A DNA stretch of 64,000 nucleotides from Anaerolineae bacterium (GTDB lineage: Bacteria > Chloroflexota > Anaerolineae > Caldilineales > Caldilineaceae): positions 82,757-146,756 of the forward strand of contig JAUIHI010000015.1 in NCBI GenBank assembly GCA_030432295.1, written 5' to 3'. A model generated the notes under the pieces. It saw only the letters and a program-made list of their open reading frames with translations, was not told the DNA's origin and did not search any database. Position numbers and translations under genes: made by a program. Below are positions 44,085 to 54,162 of this stretch, in pieces; position 1 is the stretch's first letter, and every line of letters starts with the position of its first letter.

Positions 44085-44855
44085 CTATTCGTCCATCGGA
44101 TACAGACTACACCCGCCGTCCACCAGCAGCACCGAACCGGTCATATAGCTGGCCAGGGGCGAGCAGAGGTAGAGGAATGCGTGGGCGACCGATTCCGGCG
44201 TCTGCATCTGGCCCAGGGGAATGGCTTTGCGGGCGCGGGCCTGATAGCTGGGGTCTGTGTCCCACTGGCGTTTGGCCATCCCCACGCCGACAATCCCCGG
44301 CGCAATCGCGTTGGCCCGGATGCCGTGGGGAGCCAACTCCCGGGCAAAGCCCCGCATCAGCGCTTTCATGGCGGCTTTGCTGGCGTTGTAGGGGGTAATC
44401 TCCGGCCAGGGCACGTCCTGCACCCAGGAAGTGGTGAAGAGGAGCAGCCCCGGCGTGCCCGTCGCTATCCAGCGTTTGGCCGCGGCCTGGGCAATCACAA
44501 ACGACGAGCGCACGTTCAGCGCCATCAGACTGTCGAACTCCGCCAGTGGGTACTCCTGCACAGGATACGCGCCCACCATCCCCGTATGACAACAGACCAC
44601 ATCGGGCAGGCCGACTGTCTGCTCCATTGCCGCGAAGAGTCGTTCCACCTCTGCTGCGTCGGTGGCGTCCGCCTCCATATAGCGCACATTCGCCGCGTCT
44701 GGCAGGGCCGCGTGGGCGTCCGCAGCCGGGACTATATCGTTGGCAATGACCGTCGCGCCGTGGGCGGCCAGCACACCCACCACCACCCGGCCAATCGCAC
44801 CCGCGCCGCCGGTGATGAGAATTTTCTTGTCGGAAAGGTCGAGGAGATTGGGCAT
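44085..44855 (-). CDS. Short-chain dehydrogenase/reductase
   Basis: A 256-residue SDR with ITGGAGAIG (about 14-22), the acidic ND after strand 2, SFVIAQAAAKRW, a catalytic Ser in FTTSW and YNASK (about 160-164), and the C-terminal LASYMTGSVLLVDGG. NAD(P)-dependent oxidoreductase of unknown substrate. VCCHTG replaces the usual NNAG, a departure at the structural Asn-Asn-Ala-Gly motif worth noting. TGGAG precedes the ATG by 7 nt. Confidence 0.88.
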   Translation of the reverse strand: MPNLLDLSDKKILITGGAGAIGRVVVGVLAAHGATVIANDIVPAADAHAALPDAANVRYMEADATDAAEVERLFAAMEQTVGLPDVVCCHTGMVGAYPVQEYPLAEFDSLMALNVRSSFVIAQAAAKRWIATGTPGLLLFTTSWVQDVPWPEITPYNASKAAMKALMRGFARELAPHGIRANAIAPGIVGVGMAKRQWDTDPSYQARARKAIPLGQMQTPESVAHAFLYLCSPLASYMTGSVLLVDGGCSLYPMDE

Positions 44856-44882
44856 GGGTGGCTCCAGTGGGTGGGAGAGAAA

Positions 44883-44916
44883 GTGTCGAGTGTCCGGTGT
44901 CGAGTGTCGGGTGTCA
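44883..44916. repeat. Unpaired run of GTGTCGA words
   Basis: GTGTCGA GTGTCCG GTGTCGA GTGTCGG GTGTCAA: five 7-nt words in tandem just upstream of the SDR start. No complementary arm is present nearby. Another half-element of the word-built class. Confidence 0.75.
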
Positions 44917-44954
44917 ATGGCGGGTGGTGTTATCTCTCTCTGCGGCGCTGCGTC

Positions 44955-45503
44955 TCAGCGGGAGATTTGTGGTTGTTTTGTTCTTCGGCTCAGCAGCCAG
45001 CCCCCAGCGCCGGCGAGGACGTACACAAGTCCGAGAAAAATGATGTCAAACTTCGCCAGCGCGCACCAGTAGGCCAGGGCAGGCCAGGGCGGCTGGGTTG
45101 CGCCGCCCAGCATTTGCAGCAGAGCCACATTCTCTGCCACATCGAGCAGCGCGGCCAGCCAGAGCAGCCAGGCCAACGCATAGCCGATGCTCACCAGATA
45201 GGACGAGCGGCTGAAGACGCCAGCCGCCCAGACACAGGCCAGGCTGATGGTAGTGGAATAGCAGAGCAGCCAGAGAAAGTCCCAGTAGACGCCTACTGTG
45301 GCTGCGGCCTGCTGTGTCGCGTCCCAGGAAGTGATGACCTGGGCCGCCACTTCTGGATAGCGGGCCAGTTCCAACGAGACGATCCCGAAGGGCGCGTGTA
45401 CCGTTTTCAGCGGCGCATCCAGCAGCCAGAATACGACGGCTGTCAGCAGCAGCCCGACCAGAAAAACCGTTCGTCGCAGATGCACGGGAATGGGATAGGT
45501 CAT
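44955..45503 (-). CDS. Hypothetical integral membrane protein
   Basis: A 182-residue protein with four predicted transmembrane helices (about 9-28, 72-92, 101-125, 140-163). A periplasmic-looking loop (about 35-65) follows TM1. There are no catalytic motifs. ATG 45503 is chosen because GAGGA lies 7 nt upstream; a GTG at 45515 is in frame. It belongs to no family I recognise. It is read in the same direction as the membrane-GAF-HTH gene upstream, about 70 nt away. Confidence 0.65.
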   Translation of the reverse strand: MTYPIPVHLRRTVFLVGLLLTAVVFWLLDAPLKTVHAPFGIVSLELARYPEVAAQVITSWDATQQAAATVGVYWDFLWLLCYSTTISLACVWAAGVFSRSSYLVSIGYALAWLLWLAALLDVAENVALLQMLGGATQPPWPALAYWCALAKFDIIFLGLVYVLAGAGGWLLSRRTKQPQISR

Positions 45504-45576
45504 TGGAATCCTCACGGACGTGGGAACGCGGATGGAACTGTGCTGTTCTGCGCCTGCTAAGTGGGTCCAAGTACCT

Positions 45577-47643
45577 TTAATGGAGCCGTTCGCCGGAACT
45601 GACTGCGTTTTCTGGCTTCGCTTCCCCGTTGGACGGCGGGCTGATCAGCGCTTCCCAGTCGATCTGCTCCATCTCTGTCAGCACCCGGGCCACCTGGCCG
45701 ATGGCGACCCGCTGTTTGCGGTAGAGGTCGCTCTCGCTCATGGCCAGCCGCTCGGCGATCTCCCGCACTTTGCGCCCCTGGATAAAACGCATCTCCAGAA
45801 TGTTGTAGAGCAGCCATTCGGGCGTGCTCAAATCCTGCTTGCCTTCGGGTCGCAGATTCTCAATAGCCCGGCCCAGGACCAGCCGCAGGGCTTTGGTCGG
45901 GTTGTCGTCCGCCTCTTCGATGGCCTGGTTCACCACCCGCAGTTGGACAAGCGGGCTGTGGCTCAGCTTCGGGCCGCCCCAATAGTGGGTCAGCGCGTCT
46001 TTGACCCAACTCTCAAATTCCGGGTTGTAGACCGGGCTGGGTTCCAGCAACTCCTCTGGCGTGGCGTCCGGCTCCGCGGCGGCATAGGGCACAACGCCCC
46101 GAATCTGCTGAATGCGGTCGATGCCGGGGATGATGCGGCGCAGGGCCACAAAGACCTGTTTTTGCAGCTTGCGGTCCATCAGCGCCAGACCGATGCGGTC
46201 GATCATCTGGTCCAGTGTGTCCTGCTCATCGCTGGTGAAGATCGCGGCCTGGCCCCTGGCCTGCACGCCCAGAATCCCCAGCACAGCCTCCCGCCCGCTC
46301 TCCTCTCCGCCCTCCACCAGCGGCCATACCCAATAGCCCGCGTGATAGATGGGGTGGAAATGTTGAATGGTGGGCGCGTTCGTCTCGCGGAGTGTAGCCG
46401 CCTTGCGGGCCACGCCGTTGGGCATCCGGGAGCGCAGCGCGCTGTTGAGGGTGTCGCTCCAGTCGTGCACCTCCAGAATCGATTCTCTGGTCCCGGCTGG
46501 GCCGACGACCGCCTCCAGAATCAGCTCCGGGCCGACAGTGGCCGCAGCAAACCCCGCAGGAACCCGCAGCAGCTCGCACAGGCTGGTCAGGTGGTTTTCC
46601 AAAAACTGGCGCAGATCGCTGGTAGTGAGCAGCCGCCGGTCCAGCTCCCGCAGCCAGACGATCTCCTCCCGATCCTCCCGGTAGATGGCCCGATCCACCA
46701 GGGATTTGGTCACACTCAGAATCAACTGGCTGGTGATAATCACACCGGTAATCACACTAAAGAGCACAATATCCCTGGGCAGCCCCAGAATCCGCTCGAC
46801 TGTAGGCAACGTCTGCACGGCCAGAATCACCAGAATCGCCACAATCGGGCCACGGGTGAAGAAGCGCAGCAGCCGATAACGAACCACCCGATCCGGTGTC
46901 AGCACGCCAAAATAGGCGACGGTATAGGCTATCACCACCAGCATCGTCGCCACAAAGCCGTTGCCAATAATCGACAGGCCAAAGATGGGGGTGGCAAAAT
47001 CGGCCCCGGCCGTGTGGCGTCCCAGCGCGATGAGATAGGGGAAAGTGCCGATGCCGGGGGCCATAAAGCCCAGGAGCAGATAGGTCAGACGCTGGCGGCT
47101 TTCCGGCGTCAGACAGCGGCTGCGGGCCAGCCGGATATTTTCCAGCGAGAGCAGTGCGACCAGCGCGAAAAAGATGGCAAAGGGCCAGAAAAGCGGCCCT
47201 GCCTCCAGAAAGCTGATGGGGGGCTCGTAGTTGACCTGGCTGACGAGAAGATTGGTAAAGAGAGCGAAAAAGGCACTGGCCCCGGAAATCAGGCCGCTGA
47301 TCAGACTGATCCAGCGGCGGCGCTGGGTGCGGTAGTTGGTGGTGCGCAGGACCGCGTTGGAAAAGGTGTGGTAGGCGTAGGGCAGCAGGGCGATCCCCAG
47401 CCATTGGAAACGTAGCCAGCGCCCGGCCGAGCCGAGGGAGATCACCCGCGTCAGCGCCACATCTGCGGCGTAGACGATCATCACCAGTCCCAGCAGAAAG
47501 GCAAAGCGCCGGGCTACCGGGTTGCGGAAATTATAGGTCAGCGTGTAAGCCAACAGGGAGAAGGCCAGAATGACAACTGTGGATGAGACCAGGACATTCG
47601 CAAAGTTGAGAAGGTCCTGTAGAGAGAAAGGGAATGGTTCCAT
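45577..47643 (-). CDS. Membrane sensor with GAF-like domain and C-terminal helix-turn-helix
   Basis: A 688-residue protein. Eight or so transmembrane helices fill residues about 10-310, arranged like the N-terminal 7TM sensor region of some histidine kinases. A short helical signalling linker leads to a GAF-like domain (about 345-490), then a soluble region and, at about 625-665, KVREIAERLAMSESDLYRKQRVAIGQVARVLTEME, which has the spacing of a sigma-70 region 4/LuxR-type HTH. No kinase, cyclase or GGDEF motif is visible, so this may be a one-component, membrane-tethered transcription regulator. The start is ATG 47643. Confidence 0.75.
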   Translation of the reverse strand: MEPFPFSLQDLLNFANVLVSSTVVILAFSLLAYTLTYNFRNPVARRFAFLLGLVMIVYAADVALTRVISLGSAGRWLRFQWLGIALLPYAYHTFSNAVLRTTNYRTQRRRWISLISGLISGASAFFALFTNLLVSQVNYEPPISFLEAGPLFWPFAIFFALVALLSLENIRLARSRCLTPESRQRLTYLLLGFMAPGIGTFPYLIALGRHTAGADFATPIFGLSIIGNGFVATMLVVIAYTVAYFGVLTPDRVVRYRLLRFFTRGPIVAILVILAVQTLPTVERILGLPRDIVLFSVITGVIITSQLILSVTKSLVDRAIYREDREEIVWLRELDRRLLTTSDLRQFLENHLTSLCELLRVPAGFAAATVGPELILEAVVGPAGTRESILEVHDWSDTLNSALRSRMPNGVARKAATLRETNAPTIQHFHPIYHAGYWVWPLVEGGEESGREAVLGILGVQARGQAAIFTSDEQDTLDQMIDRIGLALMDRKLQKQVFVALRRIIPGIDRIQQIRGVVPYAAAEPDATPEELLEPSPVYNPEFESWVKDALTHYWGGPKLSHSPLVQLRVVNQAIEEADDNPTKALRLVLGRAIENLRPEGKQDLSTPEWLLYNILEMRFIQGRKVREIAERLAMSESDLYRKQRVAIGQVARVLTEMEQIDWEALISPPSNGEAKPENAVSSGERLH

Positions 47644-47679
47644 GCGCTGTTTCTTACTATCTTAAGACGTAGAAATTTG

Positions 47680-47758
47680 AACCACAAAGACACGAACACA
47701 CAAAGGAAGAAAGAAGAGAATCTACTGCTTTTCTTTGTGTGTTTGTGCCTTTGTGGTT
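47680..47758. repeat. Hairpin of ACCACAAAG/ACACGAAC words
   Basis: AACCACAAAGACACGAACAC (start of 47680-47705) pairs with 47733-47758 at 24 of 26 positions. CACAAAG-type words of this kind are commonly seen between bacterial genes. It lies between two leftward genes and could terminate the upstream one. Confidence 0.85.
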
Positions 47759-47768
47759 GGCCTGTTTT

Positions 47769-48575
47769 CTATAGCGTCCACTCAATCGATTCGTTGATAA
47801 CAATCCAATGCTTGCGCCGCTTTTCCAGGCGCAGGACAAAACCGCCGCCCGCTGTGGCTGTGCGTTGGATGCGCAGCCGCACAGTCGCATCCTCCACAGT
47901 GGCAAAATCCACCACATCCATCTCCACCAGCGGCCCGTCTGCCTCCCGAATCTCCTGCCCCTCGTCCAGCCAGATGGTTGGGCCGTCGAAGCCCAGTTCG
48001 CCGATCTGCTCCGCGGGGTGGCGGTGCAGGCGTAGCTGGGCCGGTGATCCATCCGCGGCCGGTTCCAGATAGCGGCGCTGGCCCAGCTTGTGGATCAGCA
48101 CAGTGCGGCGGATGCGCAGCGAATCCTGCTCGGTCGTGTCCGTGGACTGGTAGTAGCGGGCCAGGACGTGGATCGGTCCAAACGCGTTCTGGCGGCTGAG
48201 CAGGCGCAGCAACTCTTCCCGGATGGCGCTCCACTGGAAACGCCAACTGGTCGTCGTCATTTTGTCGCCGAACTCCAGCAGTTCCAGCGTAGCCTCGCCC
48301 CCCAGCCGGTTGAGAATGGACTGGGGCGTCAAGTGGGTTGGGTCCTGCTTCAGGCGAAAAAGTAGAATCTCCGGCGTGGCCTCTGTCGATTCCAGTCTGG
48401 TAAAGGCGTAGCGGGTGCTCAGGGAAAAATAGACGGCCATCAGCACCGCGCCCACCAGCAGCAGCACAAGCGTCCAGGCGATGGGGTCCATGGAATCGGC
48501 GATCCGTTGCAGGGACGGAAAGTCGCCCAGGCCCAGGGTTTGTAAGATTCGTTCCAGCAGAGACGGTTCGGTCAT
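47769..48575 (-). CDS. Hypothetical membrane-anchored protein
   Basis: A 268-residue protein with an N-terminal helix then one transmembrane segment (about 33-54, AWTLVLLLVGAVLMAVYFSL), then a soluble cytoplasmic-looking domain of mixed alpha/beta. ATPEILLFRLKQDPTHLTPQSILNRLGG suggests a helical lead-in, and the C-terminus is beta-rich. No recognised family. It shares direction with the neighbouring GAF/HTH membrane gene, separated from it by a hairpin element. Confidence 0.6.
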   Translation of the reverse strand: MTEPSLLERILQTLGLGDFPSLQRIADSMDPIAWTLVLLLVGAVLMAVYFSLSTRYAFTRLESTEATPEILLFRLKQDPTHLTPQSILNRLGGEATLELLEFGDKMTTTSWRFQWSAIREELLRLLSRQNAFGPIHVLARYYQSTDTTEQDSLRIRRTVLIHKLGQRRYLEPAADGSPAQLRLHRHPAEQIGELGFDGPTIWLDEGQEIREADGPLVEMDVVDFATVEDATVRLRIQRTATAGGGFVLRLEKRRKHWIVINESIEWTL

Positions 48576-48640
48576 TGTGGATGGCGGATGTCCTGACGAT
48601 CAGCGACGCGACTACACGCCATTTTACCACACGCGGGGGA

Positions 48641-48855
48641 GTAAGCGGTGACCAGTGAGCCGGTGAACAGTGACCAGCGAGTGCTGACCAGTATGGATCA
48701 CCCGTCGTTACTGCCCTGAAAAATAGCTTGTATACACGGACAAAAAGGAACACGGATTTTTGCTGATCCGTGTTCCTTTTTGTCCGTGTATACAAAACCG
48801 TCATCCCCCGCAGCGTATCAAGCGCATGGAGAACTGATGACTGTTCACTGCTTAC
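48641..48855. repeat. CAGTGAC-word element interrupted by a second hairpin
   Basis: GTAAGCGGTGACCAGTGAGC with further GTGAACAGTGACCAG words (48641-48690) has its partial complement ACTGATGACTGTTCACTGCTTAC at 48833-48855. A TTGTATACACGGA hairpin (48728-48795) sits between the arms, as in a nested insertion. The right arm contains the PgeF stop codon. Confidence 0.6.
48728..48795. repeat. 30-bp perfect hairpin, TTGTATACACGGA family copy 2
   Basis: The arm 48728-48757 is exactly complementary to 48766-48795 around an 8-nt loop. Relative to the copy at 33374-33448, TG-to-CA and A-to-G changes in one arm are mirrored in the other, so base pairing is preserved. Confidence 0.88.
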
Positions 48856-49657
48856 TTTCTGTCGGGGGAAGCCAGGCCAGCATCCCAAACAGGCCGCACG
48901 CGCCCTTCTCGGCCCGGTGGCTGAAGAAGTCGGCGGTCTGCTGGGCCGTGTCGATCCCGGCGATTTCGATCTGTGCCGGGGGAATGCCCGCATCGATCAG
49001 TTGGGTGGCGTTGGCCTGCCAGAGGTCAAAATAGGGGTTGGCGTCCGGGCCGTTGGGGAAGGTGAAAAAGCGATCCGGGCCGGGCAGTTTGGCCTGGGCC
49101 ATCTGAAAAACTTCCTCGCCCACTTCGTAGCTGGCCGGACCGATACTGGGGCCGATGCCCGCCCACACATCCGCCGGGTCAGTGCTATAGGCGGCCTGCA
49201 TCGCCCAGAGGGTAGACGCGGCTGCGCCGTTGACTGTGCCCCGCCAGCCCGCGTGACAGACGCCCAACGCGTGCTGGCGGCTGTCGTAGAGCAGAATCGG
49301 CGTGCAATCGGCAAAGACGAGGAAGAGGGGCAGCCCCAGCGCATCGGTGATCAGCGCGTCGGTGGCGCTCTGACGGCTGCCCGCGTCGTCCCAATCCACC
49401 TTCGCCACCGCCGTCCCGTGGACCTGATGGGTACGCACGGGTTGGGATGGCTCCACACCCACAGCTTCACAGAAACGGGCAAAGTTGGCCGTCACCCGTT
49501 CCGGTTCGTCGCCCCGGCTCACGCTGAAGTTCAGGGAAGTCCACGGCACGGGGGAGACGCCGCCATGTCGGGTGCTCACGTGCCCGGCGACGGGCAGATC
49601 GGTCAGGTTGTCGAAGGCGTAGGTGACGACGCCGTTGGGGTGGGGGATTCGGTGCAT
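48845..49657 (-). CDS. pgeF: Peptidoglycan editing factor / multicopper-like laccase-domain protein (PgeF, YfiH family)
   Basis: A 270-residue protein of usual length. GHVSTRHGGVSPVPWTSLNFS, QVHGTAV (His about 79), FADCTPILLYD (Cys about 118), GVCHAGWRG (His about 135) and the FSHRAEKGACGLFGMLAWL end make the family call clear; the His/Cys residues bind zinc or copper. YfiH-type proteins hydrolyse mis-incorporated UDP-MurNAc-L-Ser or act as purine nucleoside phosphorylases. The last codons (ESKQ and the stop) are supplied by a repeat arm. It is the distal gene in a leftward run with radical SAM, NotI-like and methylase genes. Confidence 0.9.
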   Translation of the reverse strand: MHRIPHPNGVVTYAFDNLTDLPVAGHVSTRHGGVSPVPWTSLNFSVSRGDEPERVTANFARFCEAVGVEPSQPVRTHQVHGTAVAKVDWDDAGSRQSATDALITDALGLPLFLVFADCTPILLYDSRQHALGVCHAGWRGTVNGAAASTLWAMQAAYSTDPADVWAGIGPSIGPASYEVGEEVFQMAQAKLPGPDRFFTFPNGPDANPYFDLWQANATQLIDAGIPPAQIEIAGIDTAQQTADFFSHRAEKGACGLFGMLAWLPPTESKQ

Positions 49658-49667
49658 TGGGTGGTTT

Positions 49668-50561
49668 CTAGCGTAGCCACGCCAGATCGGGACCGATCAG
49701 CAATTCGGTCATTTGTGCGTGGTGGGTGTTTTTCATCGCCACGGCTACCTGTTGAAAGGTGCGCTGGCGGGCCATTGCTTCGATTTCAGGCGTATTGTCG
49801 TATGTCATCAAAAAGTCGCCGCTGACAGTAGCGGCCACAGAAAAGAGTTCGCTGTGGTCCAACTCGGAATAGGCATAAAGACGGCTGCCTGCCCGTTTGC
49901 CCGCGGCTGTGTAGGGCGGATCGATAAAAAATACAGCGTCTTCGCAATCCGCGTGCTCCTGCATAACCTGAATCCCATCGCCTTCAATGATTGTCAGCCG
50001 TTTGCGGATTTGAACGATATCGAAAATCCGCTTTTGCAACGTTTCTGGATACCAGCGGGAAGTTAGCCCTTTGCCATTCTCGCCGTGCTTCACCCGGCCC
50101 GCGCCATCGGCCAAAATCCCACCCCGATTGATCCGGTTGCGTAAAATTGTCTGGAAGGCCAAGTCACGTGTTGTCTGTGCCTCTTTTGCCAGCACAGCAT
50201 CCGCCGAGCGGGTGGTCAACTCGAATTCGACAATCCGATTTGCCAGCCATTCTCCGTCCTCGCCAAGAATCGTTTTCCATACCGCAGCGACGCAGGGGTC
50301 TCGCTCCACCAACAGCACCCGTTCGGCCAGAGACTCGAAGGCGGCTGTCAGTCCAACAATTGCGCCGCCTGCAAAGGGTTCGATCAGCACCGCTGGCTTT
50401 ACCGATTGCGAGATCAGCCATTGACGAATGCGCGGTACAAGCCACGTCTTGCCACCGGGGTAGCGAAAAGGGCTACGGAAGGGGACAGACGCAACATTCA
50501 CTACCCGTTTCAGGTCATTCTGTTTGAATAGTGGAAGTTGAAATGTTGGAGAACTTTGCAT
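49668..50561 (-). CDS. Dam-family DNA adenine-N6 methyltransferase (modification enzyme)
   Basis: A 297-residue D12-class methyltransferase. PFRYPGGKTWLVPRI (motif X, about 30-44), LIEPFAGGAIVGL (motif I AdoMet site, about 61-73), RNRINRGG and FIDPPYTAAGK (motif IV DPPY, about 212) are in the alpha-class order for adenine N6 methylation. It follows the NotI-family endonuclease by 6 nt and should protect its sites, making a type II restriction-modification system. Known NotI pairs with an N4-cytosine methylase for GCGGCCGC, so an adenine methylase here implies a different recognition sequence. Confidence 0.9.
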   Translation of the reverse strand: MQSSPTFQLPLFKQNDLKRVVNVASVPFRSPFRYPGGKTWLVPRIRQWLISQSVKPAVLIEPFAGGAIVGLTAAFESLAERVLLVERDPCVAAVWKTILGEDGEWLANRIVEFELTTRSADAVLAKEAQTTRDLAFQTILRNRINRGGILADGAGRVKHGENGKGLTSRWYPETLQKRIFDIVQIRKRLTIIEGDGIQVMQEHADCEDAVFFIDPPYTAAGKRAGSRLYAYSELDHSELFSVAATVSGDFLMTYDNTPEIEAMARQRTFQQVAVAMKNTHHAQMTELLIGPDLAWLR

Positions 50562-50567
50562 AGAAAA

Positions 50568-51449
50568 TCAGGTGAGTCCGGGATCAGAGAGCGTAGGTGC
50601 ATCGGGTGGATTGCCGCTCTCTAATTGCTGGTCTAGTTTTTCCTGTAATTGGGCCACAAAGAAATCTATCGGCCCTGCTTCGGCGGTGGTTATGCGACGG
50701 ACGGCGGCATCAAAAGAGGTGTACACTGTGCGAGAATGGACGAGTTGATAACGGTTTTGTACTGGATCGAGTTCGAGATCGTACAGCATCCACGCCAAAT
50801 CTGCCTGTGCCGGTGAAACTTCCTGAAGTTCCGGTAGTGTATCAAAGAAGGGACGCTGCACAGCAACCGCTTGTTTCTTACCCCACCCGGCGAGGATACC
50901 GCCTTTATAGAGCAGTTGAGGCATCAACCGTTTGCGAGAGGACGAAAGATAGTCGGGGCGGGGCCAGTATTGCTCGCCGCGCCAGTCCATTGCCGAATTC
51001 TTCTGCCGATCCCCCATATATTCCGCAAAAGGTAGGCGCACATTTCCCGAAATATAGACCGCCTGGACCTCCAACGAGCCAAAGTCTAGAACTTTACCAT
51101 TCTGGTCGTGAGCCACAATTACCACATCAATATTGCCTGCCGAGCGTCCATTTCGGTCATTCAAGCGGACTTCTGTTAGCGAAGTCCAGCGGATTTCTGA
51201 GGGGAAGAAGAAACGAGCGGCATCTTCGGCAATCAGCCAGTCCTGGCGAAAGCGGACGGGGCAGGTAATCACCGGTTGTTCGCCGTCAAAAATGCTACAA
51301 ACTCCCAATGGATCGTTTGCTTTGTCTTTTGTGCAGGACGGAACGCGGTTGTTATAGGGACAGAGACGGTTGTTGCGGTATCTTTCAGTGGCCGGAGATA
51401 GATTGTCGGCAGGAAATCCGAATACTTCGGCTAATGGATGTGTTGGCAT
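50568..51449 (-). CDS. NotI-family type II restriction endonuclease
   Basis: A 293-residue protein. Characteristic N-terminal block EVFGFPADN...RYRNNRLCPYNN...SCTKDKANDPLGVCSIFDGEQPVITCPVRFRQDWLIAEDAARFFFP holds four cysteines (about 30, 39, 50, 62) matching the Fe(Cys)4 site of R.NotI. GNIDVVIV and the later EVQAVYISGN provide the catalytic Asp and Glu-x-Gln (PD-(D/E)XK-like). It is expected to cut a GC-containing site in double-stranded DNA. The gene is AT-richer than its neighbours, suggesting acquisition, yet is inserted neatly between a radical SAM gene (18 nt) and the methylase (6 nt). The start is ATG 51449. Confidence 0.9.
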   Translation of the reverse strand: MPTHPLAEVFGFPADNLSPATERYRNNRLCPYNNRVPSCTKDKANDPLGVCSIFDGEQPVITCPVRFRQDWLIAEDAARFFFPSEIRWTSLTEVRLNDRNGRSAGNIDVVIVAHDQNGKVLDFGSLEVQAVYISGNVRLPFAEYMGDRQKNSAMDWRGEQYWPRPDYLSSSRKRLMPQLLYKGGILAGWGKKQAVAVQRPFFDTLPELQEVSPAQADLAWMLYDLELDPVQNRYQLVHSRTVYTSFDAAVRRITTAEAGPIDFFVAQLQEKLDQQLESGNPPDAPTLSDPGLT

Positions 51450-51467
51450 AGAATTCAGAGCTTTCTG

Positions 51468-53369
<1,902 letters not shown>

Positions 53370-53434
53370 TCGTATATTGTACCACAAAGAGCGCAGGGCA
53401 CGTGAGGAAAACACCCTGCGCTCATCGCCAATTC

Positions 53435-54145
53435 CTATATCCGGCGCCTGCCGTAGACTAGCCCTTCCAGAAAGCGGCCCAGTGGCTCGAAACGTTCCCA
53501 GCCATCGACCGCGGCCCAGGCGACGCCGAAGGCTTCCCGGCTGCTCAGATAGACCCGGGCCGCGGCGGGCAGTCGTTCCCGGTTGCCCGCCGCGTAGGTG
53601 TAAATTTCTGGGATACCGGCCCGTTCAAAATGCCAGCGGCTGCGGTAGAGATGGAGGGGATGGCTGACGAGAGTGGCGCTGCGCCAGCCGTGGGCGGCCA
53701 TCACAGCGGCGGCTGTCTCGGCATCACCGCCGGTCGTCTGGCCACCATCGGCCACAAAGATGCGTTCCGCGGGCACACCCCATTCAATGGCCTTGCGCCG
53801 GGCCACTTCTGCTGCACTCAGCGGATCGTTTTTGTAGCCGCCAGTGGTGATCAGCACCGGATTTTCGCCCAGGGCCACCCTTTCCTGGAAAAGCGCGACA
53901 GCCCAGCGGGTGCGGGCCGAAAGGTCTCGGCCCGGTTCGCCGTTGGCTTGCACCAGCGCACCCAGCACAACAATCGCGTCGGTCTGCTGGGGCGGATCGC
54001 CCAGGCCCGCGTCGTCGATCTGCCAGGCCAGCCAGAAGAGGGCAGACACGGCCACTATCCCAGCCAGAAAAGCGGAGGTAAGAGCGGCGACGAGCAGCCG
54101 TCGGATCATTCGAATGGGGTCGGTGGTGGTTCGGGTTGTCATCAT
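53435..54145 (-). CDS. DUF218 (YdcF/SanA/ElyC-like) membrane-anchored protein
   Basis: A 236-residue protein with an N-terminal transmembrane anchor (about 17-42) and a DUF218 domain: DAIVVLGALVQANGEPG (about 57-72), LITTGGYKND, DGGQTTGGDAETA and ATLVSHPLHLYRSRWHFER carry the conserved Gly, Asp/Glu and His residues. Related proteins (SanA, ElyC) affect envelope polysaccharide synthesis. It starts 18 nt after the mobA stop, so the two are likely co-transcribed; the ATG ATG pair (54145/54142) leaves the exact start open. Confidence 0.85.
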   Translation of the reverse strand: MMTTRTTTDPIRMIRRLLVAALTSAFLAGIVAVSALFWLAWQIDDAGLGDPPQQTDAIVVLGALVQANGEPGRDLSARTRWAVALFQERVALGENPVLITTGGYKNDPLSAAEVARRKAIEWGVPAERIFVADGGQTTGGDAETAAAVMAAHGWRSATLVSHPLHLYRSRWHFERAGIPEIYTYAAGNRERLPAAARVYLSSREAFGVAWAAVDGWERFEPLGRFLEGLVYGRRRI

Positions 54146-54162
54146 ACTCCGCAAAACGGCTC

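Noticed and set aside
45520..47415. Plus-strand open frame of 631 codons over the membrane-GAF-HTH gene
   Set aside because: Antisense shadow; rich in low-complexity Gln/His/Gly with no plausible fold.
7476..48855. Word-built intergenic repeats considered as CRISPR arrays
   Set aside because: The units are about 7 nt and directly adjacent with no spacers of uniform length, and there are no cas genes.
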